DNA of 12,715 bases from Armatimonadota bacterium (GTDB lineage: Bacteria; Armatimonadota; Fimbriimonadia; Fimbriimonadales; Fimbriimonadaceae): assembly GCA_023423495.1 (NCBI GenBank), contig JAFAFM010000121.1, positions 1 through 12,715 on the forward strand, in the 5' to 3' direction. Under the pieces are notes generated by a model. It saw only the letters and a program-made list of their open reading frames with translations, made no database searches and was not told where the DNA came from. A program made the translations under genes and the position numbers. Each line of letters starts with the position of its first letter. The first letter of the stretch is position 1. This document shows positions 1 through 9,238 of this stretch, in pieces.

Positions 1-3868
<3,868 letters not shown>

Positions 3869-3873
3869 TCAGG

Positions 3874-3878
3874 CCTCC
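3874..3878 (-). promoter_or_regulatory. Ribosome binding site of rpoB
   Basis: GGAGG on the minus strand, 5 nt before the GTG at 3868. With the in-frame TGA directly before that GTG, it fixes the start. Confidence 0.85.
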
Positions 3879-3900
3879 GGGGAATTTTGCGCGAACAATC

Positions 3901-3929
3901 ATGGTACCTTCGCGAGGCCCTGAAGTCAA
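3901..3929 (-). promoter_or_regulatory. Probable sigma-70-type promoter of rpoB
   Basis: Minus strand: -35 TTGACT (3924-3929), 17-nt spacer, -10 TACCAT (3901-3906). The -35 matches consensus at 5 of 6 positions and the -10 at 4 of 6, with ideal spacing. Transcription would begin near 3894, giving a leader of about 25 nt with the GGAGG in it. This would let rpoB be expressed independently of the his genes upstream. Confidence 0.65.
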
Positions 3930-3938
3930 GATAAAGCG

Positions 3939-3956
3939 TAGGTCTTTTTGGACCTA
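3939..3956. repeat. 6-bp perfect inverted repeat upstream of the rpoB promoter
   Basis: TAGGTC (3939-3944) and GACCTA (3951-3956) are separated by 6 nt. The repeat lies about 10 bp upstream of the rpoB -35 box. It could be an operator half-site pair or a weak hairpin ending the upstream transcript. Neither strand has a following T-run, so a classic terminator is unlikely. The rest of 3869-4113 shows nothing else recognisable. Confidence 0.3.
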
Positions 3957-4113
3957 TTTCACCGCCGAATCTAGTGATCCGACCAAGTTTCTTTGCTGGG
4001 GTGCCATATCCACCGTTCCCCCTCGATTCGCGCCTACTCCTGCGTTACCTTTTGCATTTCGACCGCCGTTTGGTTTCAGCGGTTCCCTTCTAGCATAAAA
4101 CGTTTGACTCTGG

Positions 4114-4401
4114 CTATCGGACATGAAGCTGTTCGCTTCCCTGCGTGAGCGCCGACTGTTTCAGGGAGTCGATCGCGATGGTTTGCTCGTGCAGGATCTG
4201 CTTGATCTCCTGAACTTCTCGCCGCAATCCCTCGACTTCCGCGTTGGATAGATTCGCGCTTTGTCGGTTTCCGTGGAGCAGTTCGGCCATCTTGCGTTGA
4301 TGATGTGTAAGGATCGCCACGATTGGAATCATGAACATGACGATCGGAATCACAAACGGCGCAACGTCTTCTATGGCGGCGAAAAACATGGTTCGCTGCA
4401 T
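4114..4401 (-). CDS. Small membrane-anchored coiled-coil protein, function unknown
   Basis: 95 residues. A hydrophobic segment (about 11-31, rich in I, V, F and M, with three prolines) is followed by basic HHQRK (33-37), then a charged heptad-like helix (about 52-85: LRREVQEIKQILHEQ) that looks like a coiled coil. The layout, one N-terminal membrane helix with a cytoplasmic coiled coil, resembles PspB-like small proteins, but I see no diagnostic motif and do not assign a family. It lies 36 bp after hisA and 245 bp before rpoB on the same strand, so it probably ends the his transcript. Start ambiguity: ATG at 4401 or ATG at 4389 (residue 5); neither has a strong Shine-Dalgarno. The composition reads like a real protein, not an antisense shadow. 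Confidence 0.75.
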   Translation of the reverse strand: MQRTMFFAAIEDVAPFVIPIVMFMIPIVAILTHHQRKMAELLHGNRQSANLSNAEVEGLRREVQEIKQILHEQTIAIDSLKQSALTQGSEQLHVR

Positions 4402-4437
4402 TATAAGGCGGTTTCGGATGGTGCGCGGTCGATAGAC

Positions 4438-5154
4438 CTAACGAACCGCAGCAATTGCTTCGGACAGAGCAAAACGCCCTTCGTACAAAGCTTTTCCGAC
4501 AATCGCGCCTTCGGCGCCAGTGCTGGCAATCGCCGTGAGGTCTGCAAGCGACGATACGCCTCCACTGGCAATGACTGGTACTTGGACGGCTTTAACTAGG
4601 GCTTCCAAGCCCTTAAGATTTGGACCCTGCAACATGCCGTCGGTGGCGATGTCCGTCCAAATGATCCGTCGACATCCGAGGTCACAGAGGGATTTTGCAA
4701 ACTCGATGCCATCCAGCTCCAAGGATTCCTGCCAGCCGTGGACTACCACCATGCTGTTCTTGGTGTCGATCCCGGCAATGACGTTCTCTCCGAGCTCGAA
4801 ACACTGCTTGGCGAATTTACGTGACTTGGTTAGGGCAGAGCCCAAGATAACTCGCGTTACACCAGCTTCGAACGCCTCTTCGATGGCTTCTGCTGAACTC
4901 AAGCCACCTCCAAGTTGGATCTTGGCGGAATGTGCTTTGGTCTCCGTCATTCCCTGGACGACGCTCAAATTCTGCGATCGTCCCGCTTTGGCGCCATCCA
5001 GGTCGACCACGTGGATCCATTGCGCGCCCTGATCCGCTAGAGAAGCGGCAACTGCAACGGGATCATCGGAATAGACTTTTTCTTTAGCGAAGTCACCCTG
5101 ACGAAGCCGAACGCATTTGCCGCCTAGCAGGTCGATTGCGGGAAGGATCAGCAT
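4438..5154 (-). CDS. hisA: HisA, ProFAR isomerase (histidine biosynthesis)
   Basis: 1-(5-phosphoribosyl)-5-[(5-phosphoribosylamino)methylideneamino]imidazole-4-carboxamide isomerase: an Amadori rearrangement of the aminoaldose ProFAR to the aminoketose PRFAR, in the cytoplasm. 238 residues, normal for this TIM-barrel family. Seen: LPAIDLLGGKCVRLRQG at the N-terminus with the catalytic Asp, HVVDLDGAKAG, the phosphate-binding QLGGG, the second catalytic Asp in WTDIATDGMLQGPN, ASGGVSSLADL and GAIVGKALYEG. The start is ATG at 5154: reading further upstream only translates the hisH overlap in another frame. It overlaps hisH by 7 bp (5148-5154), so translational coupling is likely. Its product is the substrate of HisF-HisH; hisF is not in the window. 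Confidence 0.97.
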   Translation of the reverse strand: MLILPAIDLLGGKCVRLRQGDFAKEKVYSDDPVAVAASLADQGAQWIHVVDLDGAKAGRSQNLSVVQGMTETKAHSAKIQLGGGLSSAEAIEEAFEAGVTRVILGSALTKSRKFAKQCFELGENVIAGIDTKNSMVVVHGWQESLELDGIEFAKSLCDLGCRRIIWTDIATDGMLQGPNLKGLEALVKAVQVPVIASGGVSSLADLTAIASTGAEGAIVGKALYEGRFALSEAIAAVR

Positions 5155-5738
5155 TCCAAGAAGTTCCTCAAGATATTGAGTCCGACTTGACCGCTTTTTT
5201 CTGGATGGAACTGGGTGCCCCACACGTTCTTTCGGGCAATCGCGGACGGAAACTTGATGCCATATTCCGTCGTTGCGGCAATGTCGGCGGGATCTGCGCA
5301 CTCGGTGTACAGGGAATGTACAAAGAACACTCTGTCTGACTCCGAAATTCCCGCCCCTAGCGGCTGTCCAGGTTTGAAATCGATCGTGCTCCAACCCATG
5401 TGCGGAATCTTTAGGCCCTCAACTTTGGGAAGATAACGAACCCAGCCCGGAACGATTCCCAGACCCTCATGGCTACCAAACTCCTCACTCGATTCGAACA
5501 AGAGTTGCTGGCCTAAGCAGATTCCAAGAAGCGGCACGCCGTCAGCGGCCAAGGATCGCAAGTCGCTGCGAATCGGCGCCAGTCTTTCCATTGCTTTCCC
5601 AAATGCCCCAACTCCGGGAAGGATCACTTTCGATGCTCCGGCCAAATCTGACTGGACCCGGCAGTCATAGCCGAGAAATTGGACCGCCTTTTCAACTGAA
5701 CGAATGTTGTTTATCCCGTAATCTAGGATGACAATCAA
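5148..5738 (-). CDS. hisH: HisH, glutaminase subunit of imidazole glycerol phosphate synthase
   Basis: Class I glutamine amidotransferase that hydrolyses glutamine and passes ammonia to HisF for imidazole ring closure. 196 residues, normal length. The catalytic triad is visible: Cys74 in GICLGQQLLFESSEE, His178 and Glu180 in GTQFHPEKS. The oxyanion-strand motif LPGVGAF is at 40-46, and IPHMGWS (111-117) and FVHSLY (139-144) are typical of HisH. The start is TTG at 5738, overlapping the hisB stop as TTGA (4 bp), a strong sign of translational coupling; the next residues, IVILDYGINNIRSVEKA, match the expected N-terminus. Its partner hisF is absent here. Confidence 0.97.
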   Translation of the reverse strand: MIVILDYGINNIRSVEKAVQFLGYDCRVQSDLAGASKVILPGVGAFGKAMERLAPIRSDLRSLAADGVPLLGICLGQQLLFESSEEFGSHEGLGIVPGWVRYLPKVEGLKIPHMGWSTIDFKPGQPLGAGISESDRVFFVHSLYTECADPADIAATTEYGIKFPSAIARKNVWGTQFHPEKSGQVGLNILRNFLEC

Positions 5739-6346
5739 TCTTGCTTGCCTTTGGTCGAATTGGCTCGACGCTCGGAAACCCGCGTCGCTTGGTACAACGC
5801 CAGCCCGAATCCCTTAAAAATCGCCTCGCAAATATGGTGATCGTTTTCGCCTGCGAGCTTGCGGATGTGAAGCGTAATGCCTGCATGAGCGGTGAGGGCG
5901 CGGAAGAACTCCCGCACGTTTTCCGTAGCGAGGTCACCAATCCGTTCTCGTTTGAACGGTACATCCCAGTGCAATTGACCCCGACCGCTAATATCCATTG
6001 CGGTAAGCACCAAGGCTTCATCCATCGGAATGTAAGCGCTTCCATACCGGTTTATCGAATCGCCGCCAGCCAAGGCTTCTCTGATGGCTTTGCCGAGAAC
6101 GATCCCGGTGTCTTCCACGGTGTGGTGGTCGTCGACTTCCAAATCACCTTCTGCTCCTAGGCCAATGTCGATCTGCCCGTGGAATGCAAAAAGCTCCAAC
6201 ATGTGGTCAAAGAATCCAAGCCCGGTTAGGATGTCACGCCGAGTCCCGCCGTCCAGATCGAGCACAACCTGAATATGTGTTTCGGAGGTTTCGCGGTCTA
6301 ATTCCGCAAAACGGACGCCGGGGGAATTCTTGCTCATGAGGTTCAT
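5735..6346 (-). CDS. hisB: HisB, imidazoleglycerol-phosphate dehydratase (monofunctional)
   Basis: Mn-dependent dehydration of imidazole glycerol phosphate to imidazole acetol phosphate. 203 residues: dehydratase only, with none of the N-terminal histidinol-phosphatase domain of the enterobacterial protein. Seen: the first metal-binding motif DDHHTVEDTG (about 72-81), GFFDHMLELFAFHG, MDEALVLTAMDISGRG, and the second motif ENDHHICEAIFKGFG (about 170-184). ATG at 6346 is taken because AGG lies about 6 nt upstream; ATG at 6337 (residue 4) is possible. First gene of the hisB-hisH-hisA cluster, with stop codon shared with hisH (TTGA). The long upstream stretch holds a terminator and a c-di-AMP riboswitch. 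Confidence 0.97.
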   Translation of the reverse strand: MNLMSKNSPGVRFAELDRETSETHIQVVLDLDGGTRRDILTGLGFFDHMLELFAFHGQIDIGLGAEGDLEVDDHHTVEDTGIVLGKAIREALAGGDSINRYGSAYIPMDEALVLTAMDISGRGQLHWDVPFKRERIGDLATENVREFFRALTAHAGITLHIRKLAGENDHHICEAIFKGFGLALYQATRVSERRANSTKGKQD

Positions 6347-6382
6347 TTATACCTGCAGGTCTTACGGTCGGCGAACTTGCTC

Positions 6383-6410
6383 GTTACAGTTCACCCTTCC
6401 TTCACTTCAA
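6383..6410 (-). promoter_or_regulatory. Candidate promoter for hisBHA
   Basis: Minus strand: TTGAAG (6405-6410), 16-nt spacer, TGTAAC (6383-6388); each box matches 4 of 6. It lies between the terminator and the hisB start and would explain how hisBHA is read if that terminator blocks the riboswitch transcript. Weak evidence. Confidence 0.3.
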
Positions 6411-6435
6411 CAATTCTCGGCAAGTTAAATTAAAT

Positions 6436-6459
6436 GGGCCTTCCCTTTCGAGAAGGCCC
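6436..6459 (-). terminator. Hairpin terminator between riboswitch leader and hisB
   Basis: Perfect 8-bp stem GGGCCTTC / GAAGGCCC with an 8-nt loop. On the minus strand it is followed by ATTTAATTTAACTT, which is T-rich but not a pure T-run; on the plus strand no T-run follows. So the minus-strand direction is favoured. It would end the transcript that begins at the c-di-AMP riboswitch about 320 nt earlier. Confidence 0.6.
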
Positions 6460-6660
6460 TGCTCAACAGGAGGTGCTACTAACCAAGCAGCCGATTCGCT
6501 CGTTACCTTGGGCGAAAAGTCGCTCCGTTGCGACCAACCCGCGGCGCATGCGAACACACACTGCCTATGACCGCAAAACTAAAGTCAGTAGACGCTGGGC
6601 ATCTGAACATCTTTGTTCGCCCGAATTTTTTCCTGCGGACCGAAATCCACAAACGACCTT
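6460..6660 (-). other. Unassigned stretch downstream of the riboswitch aptamer
   Basis: Two hundred bases between aptamer and terminator with no recognised gene. In the transcribed direction only short ORFs exist: a GTG-started 21-codon one directly after the aptamer (starting near 6650, with AAGG 6 nt upstream) and 28-49-codon ones in other frames, none resembling a known family. Small hairpins are visible, such as GTCGC/GCGAC (6519-6534) followed by TTTT on the minus strand, and TTGTGGA/TCCGCAG just after the aptamer. It may be the riboswitch's expression platform, a small RNA, a small-protein gene, or a gene remnant. Confidence 0.5.
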
Positions 6661-6778
6661 CCCGACTCTCGCTACGCCTACGGGGTTAGCTGTCGGGTTC
6701 GGGCCAAGAGTTACCCTAGAAGCTCCTTGGAGCTTCATTCACCCCTAACGAACGGTTCCCCCGCTCCTCCGATCTCTC
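6661..6778 (-). ncRNA. Cyclic di-AMP riboswitch (ydaO/yuaA type)
   Basis: On the minus strand the ydaO/yuaA aptamer's conserved blocks appear in order: CCGAGAGATCGGAGG at the 5' end, GCGGGGGAACC, TAGGGGTGAAT, a variable hairpin (perfect 8-bp GAAGCTCC/GGAGCTTC, 6719-6736), TAGGGTAACTC, CCCGAACCCGACAGCTAAC, CCCCGTAGGCG and the closing strand GAGTCGGG, whose TCGG pairs with the initial CCGA. This class binds two molecules of c-di-AMP and, in characterised cases, turns off genes for cell-wall hydrolases, potassium transport or osmolyte uptake when ligand is high. No such gene follows; the first recognised gene is hisB, about 315 nt downstream and beyond a terminator. A promoter sits immediately upstream with the start site at the aptamer's 5' edge. 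Confidence 0.93.
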
Positions 6779-6783
6779 GGAAA

Positions 6784-6813
6784 ATTAGACGGTTGGCCTT
6801 GCAGCCACGTCAA
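6784..6813 (-). promoter_or_regulatory. Promoter of the c-di-AMP riboswitch transcript
   Basis: Minus strand: -35 TTGACG (6808-6813), 18-nt spacer, -10 TCTAAT (6784-6789); each box matches 5 of 6. The predicted start (about 6777) falls on the first bases of the aptamer, so the two calls support each other. It is divergent from sucD; I see no equally convincing promoter for sucD in the 6814-6925 gap. Confidence 0.75.
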
Positions 6814-6925
6814 TACTGTACCACGGATCGTGTAGTTTCGCGCCAGTGTTTCCAACAGTCCGGGCACCTATTTGTATCTCTAGAAGCCTCCCTTCAGAGA
6901 AACTGCCACGGTAAACTGACCTGCG

Positions 6926-7813
6926 ATGTCCATCCTTGTTGATAAGAACACCAAAGTTGTCGTGTGCGGTATGACGGGCCGGGAAGGCGGCTTCCACACG
7001 CAGCAGATGATCGAATACGGCACGCAGGTGGTCGCGGGGGTGACGCCCGGAAAGGGCGGAACGGAGCATCTTGGAGTTCCAGTATTCGACACGGTCGAAG
7101 ACGCCGTGCAGAAGACCGGGGCAAATGCGGCATTGATTTTCGTACCTGCTCCATTTGCTGCGGATTCGGTTCTGGAATGTGAGGACGCGGGCGTGCCGTT
7201 CATCAGCCTTATTACCGAGGGTTTACCGGTCCAAGATTCAGTTCGAATCGTCAATCGGCTGAGATCAAACGGCAAATCTCGCCTTCTGGGTGGCAACTGT
7301 GCGGGGATCATCACTCCCGGAGAGTGCAAGATGGGGATCATGCCCGGACATATCTTCAAGCCGGGACCAATCGGCATGGTGAGTCGGAGCGGCACCTTAA
7401 CCTACGAGATCGTTTGGGAACTCACACGAGCAGATCTTGGCCAAACCACTTGCGTTGGTATCGGCGGAGATCCTGTTCCTGGCACACGCTTCATCGAAAC
7501 CCTTGAGATGTTCGAAGCTGACCCCGCGACAACCGCGGTGGTGATGATTGGCGAGATCGGTGGTTCGGATGAGGAAACGGCGGCTGAATTCATCAAAACC
7601 ATGTCCAAGCCGGTTGTCGGATTCATTTCGGGGCGCACGGCTCCTCCCGGAAAGCGCATGGGTCACGCCGGCGCGATCGTCTCGGGCAACAAGGGCACGG
7701 CACAATCCAAGGTCGACGCACTTCTTGCGGCGGGTGCTCCGGTCGCTGATCGCACCAGCGACGTGCCGCGCTTGGTGAAAGAAGCCCTAGCTAAAGTTCC
7801 GGCCGGAGTGTAA
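6926..7813 (+). CDS. sucD: Succinyl-CoA synthetase (ADP/GDP-forming) alpha subunit
   Basis: Alpha subunit of succinate-CoA ligase in the TCA cycle: CoA ester plus NDP plus phosphate to acid, CoA and NTP, through a phosphohistidine. 295 residues, close to the E. coli protein. Seen: CoA-binding Rossmann motif [10 protein letters not shown] (15-24), VPAPFAAD (73-80), LITEGLP (95-101), [17 protein letters not shown] (124-140), [15 protein letters not shown] (147-161), [10 protein letters not shown] (178-187), and the active-site His247 in [12 protein letters not shown]. The ATG at 6926 gives the expected N-terminus ([17 protein letters not shown]), although no clear Shine-Dalgarno precedes it. 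The beta subunit gene sucC, usually next to it, is absent. A cysteine desulfurase gene follows after 60 bp on the same strand. Confidence 0.97.
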   Translation: MSILVDKNTKVVVCGMTGREGGFHTQQMIEYGTQVVAGVTPGKGGTEHLGVPVFDTVEDAVQKTGANAALIFVPAPFAADSVLECEDAGVPFISLITEGLPVQDSVRIVNRLRSNGKSRLLGGNCAGIITPGECKMGIMPGHIFKPGPIGMVSRSGTLTYEIVWELTRADLGQTTCVGIGGDPVPGTRFIETLEMFEADPATTAVVMIGEIGGSDEETAAEFIKTMSKPVVGFISGRTAPPGKRMGHAGAIVSGNKGTAQSKVDALLAAGAPVADRTSDVPRLVKEALAKVPAGV

Positions 7814-7873
7814 GCAGTGAATGACGAGGTCTTTGGATGCGATCTCCTGGCTAGTCTTGTAGGTCCAAATTGA

Positions 7874-8935
7874 ATGGTTGAGCGGTACTTCGACAATGCC
7901 GCCACAACTCCGGTGGATGCTCGCGTCATCGACGAGATGCTTCCCTACTTTGGGGAATGGTTCGGAAATGCAAATTCCATTCACGATCCAGGCCGAAGAG
8001 CGAAGGCGGCCGTGGATCTGGCCCGAGAGAGGGTTGCGTCCCTTATTGGAGCCGAGGATCCTTCCCAGATCATTTTCACCTCAGGAGCAACGGAAGCCAA
8101 CAATTGGGTTCTGTCAAAGTTCGCTGGCTCGACAACAGTGATCAGCCCGTTTGAGCACAGTTCGGTCCGTGAGACAGCCATCCATTTTGGCAATCAGATG
8201 CTTGCCAATGAGGGCTACCGTCTCCACCCGGCTCCAGTTGGGGCAGAACTTGTCAGCGTGATGTCGGTCAATAACGAAACTGGGGCAATCCTGGAGTTTC
8301 CCGATTCTCCAGGTGCGCTTCGACATTCCGATATCACGCAGCAAGTAGGGAAATTGCCCGTCAATCTCAAAGGGTTGGCCTTCGCCAGTTTCTCAGGTCA
8401 CAAATTCTACGGACCGAAAGGCGTCGGCGCGCTGTACCTTGCCGATCCAACGTTGGAACCGCTTCACTTTGGGGGGGAGCATGAGGACGGGTTGAGAGCC
8501 GGAACGCTCAACGTCCCAGGCATTATGGGGATGGGTGCGGCGGCTCTCATTGCACAGGAAGAATTGGAAGCGAACTTGCAGCATGTGCAGATTCTAAGGG
8601 CTTTAGTCCTACAGGGCTTTGAAAATGTGAGTGACGTCCAACTGAACTCTGCATCTGCCGCGTCCCCATATATCGTAAGCGTTAGCTTCCTCGGAGTGGA
8701 GGGGGAAACGCTTGTGATCGAGTTGGATCGCGCTGGTTTTTCAGTGAGCAGCGGGGCCGCATGCAGTTCAAAATCGACCGAACCGAGTCATGTTTTGACT
8801 GCCTTGGGCAAAACCCTGCCATGGATACGGGGAACGATCCGAATCAGTTTCGGGAAGTACAATACGGAAGCGGCGGCGGCTGACCTTACAAAGGAAATAC
8901 GAAAAGTTGTCGAAAAGCTTCGTACAATGCATTAG
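7874..8935 (+). CDS. Cysteine desulfurase, NifS/IscS family (PLP-dependent)
   Basis: Takes sulfur from L-cysteine as an enzyme persulfide for Fe-S cluster, thiamine or tRNA thiolation pathways, releasing alanine. 353 residues, shorter than the usual 380-405. Seen: YFDNAATTPVD (5-15), SGATEANNW (70-78), His95 in SPFEHSS stacking on PLP, VNNETG (132-137), HSDITQQVGK (151-160) in place of the usual HxDAxQxxGK, PLP lysine K177 in SFSGHKFYGPKG, LRAGTLNVPGI (208-217), and the persulfide Cys297 in SSGAACSSKSTEPSHVL. The ATG at 7874 is the first possible start because the codon before it is TGA. Probably co-transcribed with sucD. No scaffold (IscU/NifU/SufU) or tRNA-thiolase gene lies nearby to tell which pathway it serves. 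Confidence 0.95.
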   Translation: MVERYFDNAATTPVDARVIDEMLPYFGEWFGNANSIHDPGRRAKAAVDLARERVASLIGAEDPSQIIFTSGATEANNWVLSKFAGSTTVISPFEHSSVRETAIHFGNQMLANEGYRLHPAPVGAELVSVMSVNNETGAILEFPDSPGALRHSDITQQVGKLPVNLKGLAFASFSGHKFYGPKGVGALYLADPTLEPLHFGGEHEDGLRAGTLNVPGIMGMGAAALIAQEELEANLQHVQILRALVLQGFENVSDVQLNSASAASPYIVSVSFLGVEGETLVIELDRAGFSVSSGAACSSKSTEPSHVLTALGKTLPWIRGTIRISFGKYNTEAAAADLTKEIRKVVEKLRTMH

Positions 8936-8970
8936 GACATTGGCGAAGGCTGCAACAGATTGCGCCTGGA

Positions 8971-8993
8971 CCAACGTCTAAATAGACAGTTGG
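8971..8993 (+). other. Hairpin in the 3' UTR of the cysteine desulfurase gene
   Basis: CCAACGTCT pairs with AGAC plus GTTGG (one bulged A) around a 4-nt loop, 36 nt after the stop codon. No T-run follows, so it is at best a weak or factor-assisted terminator, or an mRNA-stabilising stem. The remaining 8994-9055 stretch shows nothing recognisable. Confidence 0.35.
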
Positions 8994-9055
8994 CACAAAA
9001 CCTGCTGCAACGGGAATTACGAGTTCCGCCGAATTCACTCGGCATCGCGTCATTC

Positions 9056-9084
9056 TTGACATCGGAAGATCATTGTGTTACTGT
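9056..9084 (+). promoter_or_regulatory. Probable promoter of the sigma factor gene
   Basis: A perfect -35 TTGACA (9056-9061), 17-nt spacer, and a poor -10 TACTGT (9079-9084; only T, A and final T match). The start site would be near 9091, giving a leader of about 148 nt before the sigma factor gene. Confidence 0.55.
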
Positions 9085-9091
9085 GGTTCGC

Positions 9092-9131
9092 ACGCAAACC
9101 CCTGTGGGTTTGTGTAGCGGGCTTTTATTTT
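9092..9131 (+). promoter_or_regulatory. 5'-end hairpin and T-rich tract in the sigma factor leader (possible attenuator)
   Basis: A 10-bp stem (9092-9101 with 9106-9115, one G-U pair; core CAAACCC/GGGTTTG) and loop CTGT begin right at the predicted transcript start. A T-rich tract (TTTTATTTT, 9123-9131) follows after 7 nt. That gap is too long for an ideal intrinsic terminator, so it could be a poor attenuator or a 5'-protective stem. A smaller stem GGTTT/AAACC follows at 9140-9153. Confidence 0.4.
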
Positions 9132-9173
9132 GAATAATAGGTTTCGGGAAACCCGGTTCTTCAACGGTGAAAG

Positions 9174-9233
9174 ATGGGACACGATGACCAACAACATGTG
9201 AGTCCGGCGAACGGACTCGGAGGTTACGAATAG
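9174..9233 (+). CDS. Possible 19-residue upstream ORF in the sigma factor leader
   Basis: ATG at 9174 opens 19 sense codons (MGHDDQQHV...) ending in TAG at 9231-9233, 5 nt before the sigma factor ATG. GGTGA lies 5 nt upstream as a plausible ribosome site. The GGAGG that would serve the sigma factor (9219-9223) lies inside this ORF, and 9200-9218 within it forms a 7-bp hairpin. The position suggests translational coupling, but the ORF is short enough to be chance. Confidence 0.3.
   Translation: MGHDDQQHVSPANGLGGYE
9200..9223 (+). promoter_or_regulatory. Hairpin abutting the Shine-Dalgarno of the sigma factor gene
   Basis: GAGTCCG (9200-9206) pairs perfectly with CGGACTC (9212-9218) around loop GCGAA; GGAGG (9219-9223) follows without a gap. 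The GGAGG is 15 nt from the ATG at 9239, longer than the usual 5-9 nt, and no nearer start codon exists in that frame. Confidence 0.5.
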
Positions 9234-9238
9234 CAGTT

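Noticed and set aside
4438..5394. A 318-codon version of hisA starting at 5394
   Set aside because: The first 80 codons are hisH read in another frame; the HisA N-terminus (LILPAIDLLGG) begins at the ATG at 5154.
6434..6942. Plus-strand ORFs of 104 and 109 codons, and a 40-codon ORF near 6567
   Set aside because: They cross the antisense of the riboswitch and its promoter; structure of the aptamer explains the sequence better.
7817..7873. 18-codon ORF between sucD and the cysteine desulfurase, ending directly before its ATG
   Set aside because: Same frame as the desulfurase with a TGA between; very short, and the 60-bp spacer is ordinary.
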